Origin: Bradyrhizobium ottawaense
GTDB lineage: Bacteria; Pseudomonadota; Alphaproteobacteria; Rhizobiales; Xanthobacteraceae
NCBI RefSeq assembly: GCF_900099825.1
Contig: NZ_LT629693.1
Location: forward strand, 3,049,001 to 3,113,000
Length of the DNA: 64,000 bases
Reading direction: 5' to 3'
The position numbers were made by a program, and so were the translations under genes. Positions 1-9,075 of this stretch are shown here, piece by piece. Every line of letters begins with the position of its first letter. The first letter of the stretch is position 1. The notes under the pieces are model-generated. The model did no database searches and had not been told where the DNA came from. It worked only from the letters and a program-made list of their open reading frames with translations.

Positions 1-88
1 CCTTTTCGATCGAATGGGTCCACACCAGTGTGAAGGCCATAACCGACAGCGTCTTCACGACGCCGGCTGAGGCGAGGCAGAGGCTCAA
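1..88 (-). CDS. DUF1850 protein, N-terminal fragment (runs off the left edge)
   Basis: Only about 29 codons lie inside the window. Reading leftward from the TTG at 88 gives a short hydrophobic lead and then FTLVWTHSIEK, which resembles the HSxE motif near the start of DUF1850 proteins. The TTG overlaps the stop of the upstream TRAP permease (TTGA), so translation is probably coupled. DUF1850 genes often follow fused TRAP permeases, which supports the call. Their role is unknown, possibly a transporter accessory. A GTG at 58 or ATG at 40 are alternative starts. Confidence 0.65.
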   Translation of the reverse strand, partial: MSLCLASAGVVKTLSVMAFTLVWTHSIEK

Positions 89-2193
89 GCCGCCGCCACC
101 ACGCTGCGCGGACGCTGCCGCCATTGCCAGACCACGACGGCCGCCGCCAGAATGAAGCCGACCGTGTCGCTGAAGGCGAAATCGCCGAGCAGGCACAGCG
201 CCGCGACCGCGGCCACCGCGAGTTCGAGCAGCGTCAGCCGCGTGAACAGGAAGCCGATCGCGACAATGCCGAACAGGCCGATCGCGACCAGCGCCTTGAA
301 GGTCGCCAGCGCCACTGCGCCGTAGAAGCCCAGCTTGACCGCCATCGGGTCGCCGGCCTGCAGCATCAGCGCCGGCGAGTAGACGAAGATGAACGGAATG
401 ACGTAACCCGCCAGCGCGATCCGCATCGCCTCCCAGCCGATCTTGTCCGGGTTCTCCTTCGCGATCGGCGCCGCCGCCAAGGCCGCCAGCGCCACCGGTG
501 GCGAAAGGTCGGCCATGATGCCGTAGTAGAACGCGAACATGTGGCTCGCGATCAGGGGCACGCCGAGCTTTGCCAACGCAGGTGCTGCCAATGCCGCCGT
601 GATGATGTAGGTCGGAATCGTCGGAATGCCGGTGCCGAGCAGAATCGACAGCAGCATGGTCATGATCAGCGCCAGGAACAGGCTCTTGGCGCCAAGTCCG
701 ATGATCCAGCTTCCGAAGATGGTGCCGACGCCGGTCTGCGTCATCATGCCGATGATGGTGCCGACGATGGCGCAGGCCATGCCGACGGTCAGCGCCGACT
801 TGGCGCTGTCGGCGAGCGAATCGCGGCACGCCGCGAGCGTGGCGCGGCCACCGCGGGTGATCGCGGCAATCAGGATCAGGCCAACCACGATGCTGGCGAC
901 CGGAATGATCTCGAGCCCGTTGCGCGAGACCGCGGCCACGACCAGGGCCAGCCCGATCCAGAAGATATAGCGCAGCACGATGTTGGAGACGCCGAGCACG
1001 ATGCTGGCGCCGAGAATCAGCGCCACCGTCAGCGCCAGCCCCATGCTGCCGGCGTACAGCGGCGTAAAGCCTTCGAACAGCATGTAGACCAGCGCCGCCA
1101 GCGGCAACACCAGGTACCAGCGGTTGACCAGCGCCTTCCACGCGCTCGGGATTTCCGAACGCTTCATGCCGACGAGACCGTGCTTGCCGGCTTCCAGATG
1201 CACCATCCAGAACGCGGAGGCGAAATACAGGATCGCCGGGATCACCGCAGCCCTGACGATCTCGGAATACTGCACGCCGAGCGTCTCCGCCATGATGAAG
1301 GCGACGGCGCCCATCACCGGCGGCATGATCTGTCCGCCCATCGAGGCGGTCGCCTCGACGCCGGCGGCAAAGGCGCGGCGATAGCCGAACTTGATCATCA
1401 GCGGGATCGTGAACTGGCCGACGGTGACGACATTGGCGACGCCGGAGCCGGAGATGGTTCCCATCATGCCCGAGGCGAACACCGCGACCTTGGCGGGACC
1501 GCCGCGGGTGCGGCCGAACAGGCCGAGTGAGACGTCGGTGAACAACTGGATCATGCCGGCGCGCTCGAGAAACGCGCCGAACAGGATGAAGAGGAAGATG
1601 TAGGTCGCCGACACGTAGATCGGTACGCCGTAGAATCCTTCGGTGCCGAACGACAGATGGGTGATGACCTGGTCGAAATCATAGCCGCGATGGTTGAACG
1701 GGGCCGGCAGATACTGGCCGAAGAACCAGTACAGCAGGCAGGCGCCGCACATCAGCGGCAGCGCCGCCCCCATCAGCCTCCGCGTGCCTTCGAACACCAG
1801 CACCGCCAGCAGGGTGCCGACCGCGAGATCGACGCGGGTCGGATCGCCGTCGCGGGCAATCAGGTCGGCATAGAAGACCCACTGGTACAGCCCGCACAAA
1901 AATCCGGCGGCGCCGATCAGCCAGCCCAGCGCCCGGCCGAAATTGTTCTTGGCGGTAAAGTTGCCGATCAGGCCGAAGCTCAGCAGCAGCAGGAAGCCGA
2001 CGTGAACGCCGCGTACCACCTGGCTCGGCAGATAGTTGAAGGCCGCGACATAGAGCTGGAACACGGCAAAGGCGATGCCGATCATATAGGCCAGATAGCC
2101 CCAGCCGCCCGGGCCGAACCCCGGCGGAAACCCGTGCTCGAAATTGTCGAATTCGACCTTGATCGGCGCTTCAGCGCCCTCGGCTTGCAGCAT
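85..2193 (-). CDS. TRAP transporter permease, fused DctQ-DctM (4TM/12TM) type
   Basis: This 702-residue, highly hydrophobic protein has a DctQ-like part (residues about 30-160) followed by a DctM-like part from about residue 185. The stretch GTISGSGVANVVTVGQ at residues 245-260 is the typical DctM signature. Fused permeases of this kind work with TAXI-type periplasmic binding proteins and import a solute, often a dicarboxylate or amino acid, using an ion gradient. The TAXI gene lies just upstream on the same strand and a DUF1850 gene overlaps the stop, so the three look like one operon. The substrate cannot be read from sequence. Confidence 0.95.
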   Translation of the reverse strand: MLQAEGAEAPIKVEFDNFEHGFPPGFGPGGWGYLAYMIGIAFAVFQLYVAAFNYLPSQVVRGVHVGFLLLLSFGLIGNFTAKNNFGRALGWLIGAAGFLCGLYQWVFYADLIARDGDPTRVDLAVGTLLAVLVFEGTRRLMGAALPLMCGACLLYWFFGQYLPAPFNHRGYDFDQVITHLSFGTEGFYGVPIYVSATYIFLFILFGAFLERAGMIQLFTDVSLGLFGRTRGGPAKVAVFASGMMGTISGSGVANVVTVGQFTIPLMIKFGYRRAFAAGVEATASMGGQIMPPVMGAVAFIMAETLGVQYSEIVRAAVIPAILYFASAFWMVHLEAGKHGLVGMKRSEIPSAWKALVNRWYLVLPLAALVYMLFEGFTPLYAGSMGLALTVALILGASIVLGVSNIVLRYIFWIGLALVVAAVSRNGLEIIPVASIVVGLILIAAITRGGRATLAACRDSLADSAKSALTVGMACAIVGTIIGMMTQTGVGTIFGSWIIGLGAKSLFLALIMTMLLSILLGTGIPTIPTYIITAALAAPALAKLGVPLIASHMFAFYYGIMADLSPPVALAALAAAPIAKENPDKIGWEAMRIALAGYVIPFIFVYSPALMLQAGDPMAVKLGFYGAVALATFKALVAIGLFGIVAIGFLFTRLTLLELAVAAVAALCLLGDFAFSDTVGFILAAAVVVWQWRQRPRSVVAAA

Positions 2194-2255
2194 ATCCGTG
2201 ATTCCCCCGCCCGTGCCCGCGACGCTTATATCACCGCGACAGCGTCCCCCAACAC

Positions 2256-2338
2256 GTCATGCGCGGGCTTGACCCGCGCATCCATCGAAAAATAGCTCAT
2301 GTAAGGGATGGATGGCCGGGTCAAGCCCGGCCATGACA
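2256..2338. repeat. Interspersed palindromic repeat
   Basis: This gap between the TAXI and TRAP genes holds two facing hairpin-forming arms, GCGCGGGCTTGACCCGCGC and GGCCGGGTCAAGCCCGGCC, joined by an A+T-rich stretch. Similar short composite palindromes recur in other gaps of this window. It could form hairpins in the operon mRNA between the two genes. Confidence 0.7.
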
Positions 2339-2350
2339 CTATCTGGGTCC

Positions 2351-3298
2351 CTACTTGATCAGGCCCTTTTCCTTGTAATAGCGAATCGCGCCGGGATGCA
2401 GCGGAACCGGGCTGCCGGTCGCCGCCGTTTCCAGCTTGATCTCCTTGCCGGCCGCATGCGAGTTCGCCAGTTCGGGCAGCGATTCGTAGACCAGCTTGGT
2501 CATCTGATAGGCCAGATCGTCGGAGACCGCCGAACTGGTCACGAGATAATTGACGACCGCGGCGGTCGGGACGTCCTTGTCCTGGCCGGTATAGGTATTG
2601 GCGGGAATCATCACCGACACGAAGGGCGGGCCGATCTTGTCGACGGTCGCCTTGGGAACCGACACCACGGTGATGTCGGTTGAGGTGGAGAGATCCTTCA
2701 GCGACGCCACGCCGAGGCCGGCCGACTGCAGCGTCGCATTGAGCTGGCGGTTCTTCATCAGGTCGACGGATTCGGCGAACGGCAGATATTCGACTTTGCC
2801 CATGTCCTTGTAGGTCATCCCCGCGGCGGCGAGGATCGCGCGCGAGTTGAGTTCGGTGCCGGACTTCGGCGCGCCGACCGAGAGGCTCTTGCCCTTCAGG
2901 TCCGCCAGCGTCTTGATGCCGCTCTCGGCGGTCGCGACGATCTGGATGTAGTTCGGATAGATCGCGCCGATGGTGCGCAGCTTGTCGAGCTTGGACTTGA
3001 AGCCGGCCTCCTCGTCGCCTTCCCATGCCGCCTTGAGCGAGTCGCCGAGCGTGAACGCGATCTCGCCGCGGCCCTGCTGCAGCAGGATCAGGTTCTCGAC
3101 CGACGCCTTGGTGGCCTGCACCTGGGTCTTCACATTCGGAATCTTGTCGCCGTAGATCTTTCCGATGGCGACGCCGAGCGGATAATACACGCCGGATGTG
3201 CCGCCGGTCAGCACGTTGATGAATTGCTGGGCCTGCGCGCCGGGCGCAGAAAATACCGCTGCCGCCGCAACGGCGGCTGCAATGAACTTCGACTTCAT
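2351..3298 (-). CDS. TAXI family TRAP transporter solute-binding protein
   Basis: This 315-residue protein has an N-terminal signal peptide (MKSKFIAAAVAAAAVFS, cleavage near AQAQ) and begins its mature part with INVLTGGTSGVYYPLG, the glycine-rich start typical of TAXI receptors. TAXI proteins bind a solute in the periplasm and deliver it to a fused TRAP permease, which is encoded next. The ATG at 3298 is chosen because a GGGGGAGAG ribosome-binding sequence sits just ahead and a signal peptide follows at once. An in-frame extension to 3499 is not supported. Confidence 0.93.
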   Translation of the reverse strand: MKSKFIAAAVAAAAVFSAPGAQAQQFINVLTGGTSGVYYPLGVAIGKIYGDKIPNVKTQVQATKASVENLILLQQGRGEIAFTLGDSLKAAWEGDEEAGFKSKLDKLRTIGAIYPNYIQIVATAESGIKTLADLKGKSLSVGAPKSGTELNSRAILAAAGMTYKDMGKVEYLPFAESVDLMKNRQLNATLQSAGLGVASLKDLSTSTDITVVSVPKATVDKIGPPFVSVMIPANTYTGQDKDVPTAAVVNYLVTSSAVSDDLAYQMTKLVYESLPELANSHAAGKEIKLETAATGSPVPLHPGAIRYYKEKGLIK

Positions 3299-3473
3299 GA
3301 GTAGCGCTCTCCCCCAAATTTCGGCGGGAAATTGGACGGTGCGGGCCCCCCGGTCAACCCATCCAAACGACGCAGATGCTGGCCAAATACGCAGGGCTCG
3401 GCCGCCCTCGATAAGGGTGGCCGCCAGGCCGATTAATGAATACGGTCCGCCAAATTTTTCAGGGGACCCGACC

Positions 3474-4475
3474 ATGCACTCAACCAATCCACGCCTCAAC
3501 CGCCGCGCCGTGCTGGCCGGCGCCGCAGCGCTCGGCGGCCTGTCGCTGCTGCCGCGCGGCGCGCGCGCCGCCGATCATTGGCCGACGCGGCCGGTCAAGC
3601 TCGTCGTTCCCTTCGCCGCCGGCGGCACCACCGACATCCTGGCGCGGGTCGTCGCCGCCAAGGTATCCGAGGAATTCGGCCAGCAATTCATCGTCGAGAA
3701 CAAGACCGGCGCCGGCGGCAATATCGCGGCCGACTACGTCGCCAAGGCCGAACCCGACGGCTACACCTTCGTGGTGGGCACACCGGGCACGCATGCGATC
3801 AACCAGTTCGTGTTCAAGAACATGACCTATGACCAGGCCAAGGATATCGCGCCGGTCATCATCATCGCGCGGGTGCCTAACCTGTTTTCGGTGACGAACG
3901 CGCTGCCGGTGAAATCGGTCGCCGAATTCATCGCCTATGCCAAGTCGAAGCCGGGCGAGCTGTTCTACGGTACGCCCGGACTCGGCAGCACCGCGCATGT
4001 CTCGACCGAATTGTTCAAGTCGATGACCGGCGTCGAGATGACCCATGTGCCCTACAAGGGCTCGGCACCGGCGCTGACCGATTTGATTGCGGGCCGCGTG
4101 CAACTGATGATCGACAATCTGCCGGCGGCGCAGCCGTTTGCGGAGTCGAACTCGATCCGTCCGATCGCGGTCTCGTCCGCGAAGCGCTGGCCGGGCTTCC
4201 CGGACCTGCCGACCATCGCCGAAGCCGGCGTAACCGGCTACGAGGCATCGTCATGGTTCACGATCGGCGCGCCGGCGAAGACGTCGAAGGAGATCATCGG
4301 CAAGCTCAACGCCAGCGTCGACAAGTTCCTCAAGACCGAGGACGGCATCGCGCGCCTGCGCAAGCTCGGCGCCGAGCCCGCGGGCGGATCGCCGGAGGAC
4401 ATGCAGGCCTATGTGCTCGCGGAAACCGAGAAGTGGGGCAAGGTCGCCAAATTCGCCGGCATCAAGCCGGAGTGA
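3474..4475 (+). CDS. Bug/TctC-family tripartite tricarboxylate transporter binding protein (Tat signal)
   Basis: This 333-residue periplasmic binding protein starts with a twin-arginine-like leader (NRRAVLAGAAALGGLSLLP). The typical Bug motifs WPTRPVKLVVPFAAGGTTD and GAGGNIAADYVAKAEPDGYT follow. Bug proteins capture carboxylates or other small organics, and many are encoded without their TctA/TctB membrane partners, as here. AGGGGACC precedes the ATG at 3474. It diverges from the TAXI operon and its last bases overlap the end of the convergent CitE-like gene. The ligand is unknown. Confidence 0.93.
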   Translation: MHSTNPRLNRRAVLAGAAALGGLSLLPRGARAADHWPTRPVKLVVPFAAGGTTDILARVVAAKVSEEFGQQFIVENKTGAGGNIAADYVAKAEPDGYTFVVGTPGTHAINQFVFKNMTYDQAKDIAPVIIIARVPNLFSVTNALPVKSVAEFIAYAKSKPGELFYGTPGLGSTAHVSTELFKSMTGVEMTHVPYKGSAPALTDLIAGRVQLMIDNLPAAQPFAESNSIRPIAVSSAKRWPGFPDLPTIAEAGVTGYEASSWFTIGAPAKTSKEIIGKLNASVDKFLKTEDGIARLRKLGAEPAGGSPEDMQAYVLAETEKWGKVAKFAGIKPE

Positions 4476-5364
4476 GCCGCTCGAATTCGCGGAGTGCCTC
4501 GCCGCGGGCGATCAACCGCTTCGCGGTGGAATAGGTCGGCACCTCGATCAGCGATCCCTCGTGTTCGGCGCGCGCGCCACCTTGCGCCCGCGCGGCCTCG
4601 AACGCGGTCACGATGTCGCGGGCGCGGCGCATCTCGTTGTCGTCGGGCGTCAGCACGCCGTTGACGATGACGGCATGCGAGGGATCAACCAGGCTTTTCG
4701 CGGCGTATCCCAACCGGCGGGCCCAGCGCGTATCGCGCTCGACGCCAGGTGCGTCGCTCCAGGTGTAGGGACAATCGACGGCCACGACATTGGCGGCGCG
4801 GCATTCGACGATGAAGCGCTGCCGGCAATAAGCGAGCTCGATACTATCGATATCGCGCTCGGCGCCGAGGTCGGCTGCGAGGTCTTCTGCGGCCAGCAAG
4901 CAGGCCGTGACGCGCTTGCTGACGGCAGCGATCGCGCCTGTCTGCACCAGTCCGCGCGCGAATTCGATATTGGGTAGTAGCGCGGTCGACCCCTCCGCAA
5001 TGCCATAGTCGCGCTCGAAGCGGGTCACCGCCGCATCGAGCTGCGCTACGTGACCGGGTTCGGCGACCTTCGGCAACGCGACGATATCGGGACGGCCGCG
5101 CATCACAGCGGCGAGATCGTCGATGCCGTCCTGATCGAGCGGATTGACGCGCACCGCGACCACGCGACCCGCTTCGCGCCATGACGCGTAGAGATCGGGC
5201 GCCAGCATTCGCGCCTTTGGACGCAAGTTCGGCGGCGTAAAATCCTCGAGTTCGTGGATCAGGACGTCCGCATCACCAGAGGCGGCCCGCTGCAGCACGG
5301 CCTCGTTGGCGCCTTCGAGGAACAGCCAGGAGCGACAGAGTTGTACCGGCCTGATCCTGCGCAT
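4462..5364 (-). CDS. CitE-like HpcH/HpaI aldolase/citrate lyase family protein
   Basis: This 300-residue protein matches the CitE/CoA-lyase TIM-barrel family: RSWLFLEGAN at the N terminus, ELEDF (usually DLED), LPNIEFARGL carrying a likely metal-binding Glu, and EDLAADLGAER carrying the acidic residue of the active site. Relatives cleave or form C-C bonds in acyl-CoA or hydroxy acids such as citramalyl-CoA or malyl-CoA. The 14-base tail-to-tail overlap with the Bug gene is notable. The exact substrate is not predictable. Confidence 0.85.
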   Translation of the reverse strand: MRRIRPVQLCRSWLFLEGANEAVLQRAASGDADVLIHELEDFTPPNLRPKARMLAPDLYASWREAGRVVAVRVNPLDQDGIDDLAAVMRGRPDIVALPKVAEPGHVAQLDAAVTRFERDYGIAEGSTALLPNIEFARGLVQTGAIAAVSKRVTACLLAAEDLAADLGAERDIDSIELAYCRQRFIVECRAANVVAVDCPYTWSDAPGVERDTRWARRLGYAAKSLVDPSHAVIVNGVLTPDDNEMRRARDIVTAFEAARAQGGARAEHEGSLIEVPTYSTAKRLIARGEALREFERLTPA

Positions 5365-5409
5365 GGCGCCAACGTATGGGCTTGATTCAGTTGACGGCCA
5401 ACGCGCCGC

Positions 5410-5913
5410 TCACTCGAATTTCATGTCGACGCATTTCGAGATATCGGAGCCGAGGCCGGAGGAGATGGTGATGCAGCCGCGTACCTTCAGCGCCGTGTTG
5501 TCGCTGGCCCACACAGCATAGCCGCCGGTGCCGAAGAACGAATTGGTGTTCGGCGGTTCGGTTTCGGTGGCGTCGAACGAATAGCTGGCGTCGCCTTCGA
5601 AGATGCGGGGCTTCTTGGCGCAGCCGCCGTCGGTCTGCACGTTGATGACTTCCTTGTTGTCCCGCGTCAGCGCCAGTGAAACCTGGCAGCGGAAATATTC
5701 CGATGTCTTGGTGTTGAAGACATACGCATAGGACTTGCAGGTTGCAGTATTGAGCTTGCCCGCGCTCAATCCCCGGCTGCAGGCAATCCGCTGGTTGTTG
5801 GAGAGCTTGAAGTCATCGGCCTGCGCCGGAGCGGCCAGTGTCAAAGGGGCCAGCGTCATGAACGACAACGCAATACCGAAACCGATTTTCACGACGTGGT
5901 TCATCCGAATCAT
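5410..5913 (-). CDS. Secreted hypothetical protein
   Basis: I do not recognise a family. The 167-residue product has a clear signal peptide (VKIGFGIALSFMTLAPLTLA, cleavage near PAQA) and a mature part with six cysteines, some of which may form disulfides in the periplasm. It ends in CVDMKFE. The start at 5913 is chosen because GGGGGAAG lies about eight bases upstream; ATGs at 5919 and 5904 are close alternatives. A longer reading to 6087 lacks a signal peptide at its start and is less likely. Confidence 0.75.
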   Translation of the reverse strand: MIRMNHVVKIGFGIALSFMTLAPLTLAAPAQADDFKLSNNQRIACSRGLSAGKLNTATCKSYAYVFNTKTSEYFRCQVSLALTRDNKEVINVQTDGGCAKKPRIFEGDASYSFDATETEPPNTNSFFGTGGYAVWASDNTALKVRGCITISSGLGSDISKCVDMKFE

Positions 5914-6132
5914 CCCCATGACTTCCCCCGCAATGGATCGCTTGTAGCCGGAAAACGGAACATAGTCGCGAAGTCGAACGCGGGAAATCACAAAGTCCTG
6001 CAAGAAAGGTGATAGCGAAACGCGATGCGGCGAAGCTGCCATTGACGAATTAATGGCGTTCGTGATTTGTTCAAGCGGTCGGGCCACGAAAAAATTGGGA
6101 CACGGGCCGTTTCGGCCGTCGGGAGGATGATG

Positions 6133-6453
6133 ATGACTGTATTTTCAACGAGGACCTTTTTGATTGCAGCCGCCCTGACGGGGCTGGCGACATCCACACT
6201 GGCAACGCCCGCTTTGGCGCAGGCCGCCGCACCGACGCCCTGGGAGCTGAAGCCGGACATGGGCTATGGCTACGACAAGGAAGGCAAGACGTTCTCCTAC
6301 AAGATGGGCACCAACAATGCCGGCCTGCTGCTGAAGGGCGCCAAAAAGGTGCCGAAGGGCACGCTGTTCTTCATCGGCCAGAACGGCCAGCTCTACATGC
6401 GCACCGGCCCCTATCTCGAGGGCGACGGCAAGTTCATGTTCGGGACCAATTGA
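6133..6453 (+). CDS. Small secreted hypothetical protein
   Basis: This 106-residue protein has a signal peptide (TFLIAAALTGLATSTLATPALAQA) and a short mature domain with the segments MGYGYDKEGKTFSYKMG and LFFIGQNGQLYM. It resembles small conserved exported proteins of Bradyrhizobiaceae with no assigned role. GGGAGG at 6121-6126 places ribosomes on one of three consecutive ATGs (6127, 6130, 6133); 6133 has the best spacing. It diverges from the secreted protein at 5410-5913. Confidence 0.75.
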   Translation: MTVFSTRTFLIAAALTGLATSTLATPALAQAAAPTPWELKPDMGYGYDKEGKTFSYKMGTNNAGLLLKGAKKVPKGTLFFIGQNGQLYMRTGPYLEGDGKFMFGTN

Positions 6454-6473
6454 GCTTTCTGTTTGTGCTGATC

Positions 6474-6652
6474 TTACCCTCCCCTGGAGGGGGAGGGTCG
6501 ACGCGAAGCGGCGGGGTGGGGTGACAGTCTCTCCGCGCGAACGCTGCCCGAGTTGAGAGATCACCCCACCCCGTCTCACATTTCGCTGTGCTCATGTGAG
6601 CCGACCCACGAGCGAGCTTCGCTCGTCTCGGACCCCTCCAGGGGAGGGTGAA
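6474..6652. repeat. Interspersed repeat with inverted CTCCCCTGGAGGGG ends
   Basis: The gap starts with CCCTCCCCTGGAGGGGGAGG and ends with CCCCTCCAGGGGAGGG, with GGGGTGGGGTGA and TCACCCCACCCC as internal inverted arms. This kind of nested palindrome is common between genes in Bradyrhizobium-like genomes. A related copy lies near 19524-19656. Confidence 0.7.
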
Positions 6653-6654
6653 GA

Positions 6655-7848
6655 CTAGAACGCCGCGGCCAGTTCCTTCGCGCCGGGCTTGTTGCTGTTG
6701 TAGTCCATCCGCTCGTCGGTCACCGCCAAGAGTTTCGCCACCGTGTTGTGGCGGATCGCGACCGGGTTGCGCTCGTAGCCGCCGCGCTGGAAGAAATTCG
6801 AGGTCGGCACCTGCACACGCATCGCCTGCGGCATCGTCACCATGTCGAGGCCGGTGCCGTCGCCGGTCAGGTTCATCATTTCGAGTTCGGCGGCGGTCAG
6901 CGGGCGATTGTAGCCCTTGGCGCGCGCGAAGATCACCGAGGTCAGCAGCTTATGGGTCTGCAGCATCGGACCGACGTCGATATCCAGCACCATGGCGTGC
7001 ACCGCCCAGCCCTTGGCGGTGTTGGCGAGCTTTTCATGCGCCGACCAGTCGTCGGGCACGGTCAGCGTGAACGCCACCATCTTCTTCAGCACCGCGAGCT
7101 TGTGGTCCATCGCCTTGCGCGCCGGCCCCGACAATGAGGCCGCCTTCGCCGTCAATTCCTTGACGAATTCTTTGCCCTGTTCGGCCATCAGCTCGACGCT
7201 GTTGGTGGTCAGCAGCTGGTTGTAGCCCATCGCGGTGGAGATGGCGCGCTTGCCGCCATGCTCGATTCCCGCCTGGACGTCGTAATTGCCGGTGCCGCCG
7301 GTCTCGAACGAATAGACTCGCACCGCCTGCTCGCGCGTCAGGCCCGAGGCCAGCGCGTAGCGGGCATAAGCGCGCTTGAACTCGATTTCGCTGGACGGAC
7401 GCTGCGGCGTGAACTGGAACTCCTGGGCCGCCGCCTGCAAGAGATCGGCGACGACCGGGATCGCCTTGCGCTCGCGCGGCTTGCCCTCTTCCTGCGGTTC
7501 CGGATCGACCGGCCGCTTCGGGCCGCTGTAGAGCGGCGGGTGGGTCAGCACGTAGTCGTCGAGCGTGATCGGCTGGCGGTCGCGGCGCTTGGCGTTGCGG
7601 CCGCGCCGTTTCTCGGTGATCGATGTCCAATAGGGACCGGCCACCTCCTCGAACGCAGCGCGCGCATCCTGATATTCCTGCAGCCTGCGGCGATAGTCGG
7701 CGATCGCCTGTGGCGACACCGCCTGCGCCATCGCGTCCGCGGTCGAAGCCGGCAGCGCGGATTTGTCCTCGGCCAATGCGTGCCGCGCGCCCGCCATCAG
7801 CGCGAGCGCGACCAATCCGGAACCCAGGCGAATCAAATGCAGGCGCAT
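6655..7848 (-). CDS. Conserved secreted protein, possibly lysozyme/transglycosylase-like
   Basis: This 397-residue protein begins with a signal peptide (LIRLGSGLVALALMAGARHALAE). A charged region rich in Arg and Lys follows (residues about 85-130). The C-terminal half contains YSFETGGTGNYDVQAG and, soon after, TAMGYNQLL. A Glu in a glycine-rich turn followed by a GYxQL-type motif is reminiscent of lysozyme-fold transglycosylases, but the match is weak. It may act on peptidoglycan, or be an unrelated periplasmic protein. The ribosome site is not evident. Confidence 0.7.
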   Translation of the reverse strand: MRLHLIRLGSGLVALALMAGARHALAEDKSALPASTADAMAQAVSPQAIADYRRRLQEYQDARAAFEEVAGPYWTSITEKRRGRNAKRRDRQPITLDDYVLTHPPLYSGPKRPVDPEPQEEGKPRERKAIPVVADLLQAAAQEFQFTPQRPSSEIEFKRAYARYALASGLTREQAVRVYSFETGGTGNYDVQAGIEHGGKRAISTAMGYNQLLTTNSVELMAEQGKEFVKELTAKAASLSGPARKAMDHKLAVLKKMVAFTLTVPDDWSAHEKLANTAKGWAVHAMVLDIDVGPMLQTHKLLTSVIFARAKGYNRPLTAAELEMMNLTGDGTGLDMVTMPQAMRVQVPTSNFFQRGGYERNPVAIRHNTVAKLLAVTDERMDYNSNKPGAKELAAAF

Positions 7849-7925
7849 GGTGCCGTTGTAGCAAGCGTTCGGCGCAAGTCAGCCCCGAAACGGCGCGACT
7901 TTACGACGCCAAGCCCAGGCGCCGC

Positions 7926-8906
7926 TCACTCCGGCGCGACGCCGCTGGCTTTCAGCAATTGCGACCACTTCTTTTCGTCCTTGTCGATGAGGTCGGCGTA
8001 GTCCTCCGGCGTGCCGGGCGTGATCTCGGTACCGTCGGCGCCCAGTTGCCGTTTCACCTCGTCGGAAGCGAGCGCCTCGCGCAGCGCCTTGTTGAGCTTT
8101 TCGATAACAGGCTTGGGCGTCCCGGCCGGCGCGGCGAGGCCATAGTACAGCGAGGCATCGAAGCCAGGCAGGCCCGCCTCGGCCATCGTCGGCACGTCAG
8201 GCATCAGGCTTGAGCGGATCGTGCTGGTCACGGCCAGCGCGCGCAATTTGCCGGCGGTGACGTTGGGATGCGAGGCCGGGATCGGCGCAAACGCCATCGG
8301 GATATGGCCACCCAGCAGATCGGTCAGCGCCGGTCCGGTGCCCTTGTAGGGAATATGCACCAGCGTGATGCCGGCGGAGGCCGCGAAATATTCGCCGGTG
8401 ATATGGCTCGCGGTGCCGGCGCCGGCCGAGCCGAAATTGACCTTGCCGGGATTGGCCTTCGCATAGGCGATCAGTTCGGCGACGGTCTTCGCCGGGAAGG
8501 ACGGATTCACCACCAGCGAGTTCGGCGCATTGCCGATCATGCCGATCGGCGCAAAGTCCTTGCGCGGATCGTAGCCGGCACTCTTGTAGGCCGAGGGCCC
8601 GATCGCCAGCGTGCCGGTATAGCCCAGCACCAGCGTGTAGCCGTCGGGTTCGCTTTTCGCGACCGCCTTGGTGCCGACGGTACCACCGGCGCCGGGACGG
8701 TTGTCGATCACGACCTTCTCGCCGAGCAGCTCGCTCATCTTGTCGGCAACGCCGCGGCCGACGATGGATGTGCTGCCGCCGGGCGCGAACGGAATGACCA
8801 GCGTGATCGCGCGGGCGGGATACGTTTGCGCGGCAACGTCATGGACGCCTGCGCCGAGGGCAAGCATGGCGACACCAACGCAACGCCATTTGTTCCAGCT
8901 GGTCAT
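7926..8906 (-). CDS. Bug/TctC-family tripartite tricarboxylate transporter binding protein
   Basis: This 326-residue protein has a signal peptide (CVGVAMLALGAGVHDVAAQT). The family motifs YPARAITLVIPFAPGGSTS and AKSEPDGYTLVLG and the VHIPYKGTGPALTDLLGG ligand-site segment are all present. The ATG at 8906 follows GGGAGGCGCTCAAT. No TctA or TctB gene is nearby, so this is the second lone Bug protein in the window. Its ligand is probably a carboxylate but cannot be named. A repeat occupies the upstream gap. Confidence 0.93.
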   Translation of the reverse strand: MTSWNKWRCVGVAMLALGAGVHDVAAQTYPARAITLVIPFAPGGSTSIVGRGVADKMSELLGEKVVIDNRPGAGGTVGTKAVAKSEPDGYTLVLGYTGTLAIGPSAYKSAGYDPRKDFAPIGMIGNAPNSLVVNPSFPAKTVAELIAYAKANPGKVNFGSAGAGTASHITGEYFAASAGITLVHIPYKGTGPALTDLLGGHIPMAFAPIPASHPNVTAGKLRALAVTSTIRSSLMPDVPTMAEAGLPGFDASLYYGLAAPAGTPKPVIEKLNKALREALASDEVKRQLGADGTEITPGTPEDYADLIDKDEKKWSQLLKASGVAPE

Positions 8907-8952
8907 ATTGAGCGCCTCCCGAGGCTGTTGTTCTTTACTAACTGATATTCTC

Positions 8953-9070
8953 GTCATTGCGAGGAGCGAAGCGATGAAGCAATCCATTCTTTCTTTACGT
9001 CGAGAGATGGATTGCTTCGCGGAGCCTGTCATCGGGCGCGCATTCGCGCGACCCGGTGGCTCGCAATGAC
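8953..9070. repeat. Interspersed inverted repeat (GTCATTGCGAGGAGCGAAGC type)
   Basis: The gap contains GTCATTGCGAGGAGCGAAGC at one end and GGTGGCTCGCAATGAC at the other, with inner arms GAAGCAATCCAT and ATGGATTGCTTC. This composite palindrome is a frequent intergenic element in Bradyrhizobium-like genomes. No gene is apparent in it. Confidence 0.75.
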
Positions 9071-9075
9071 GGTCG

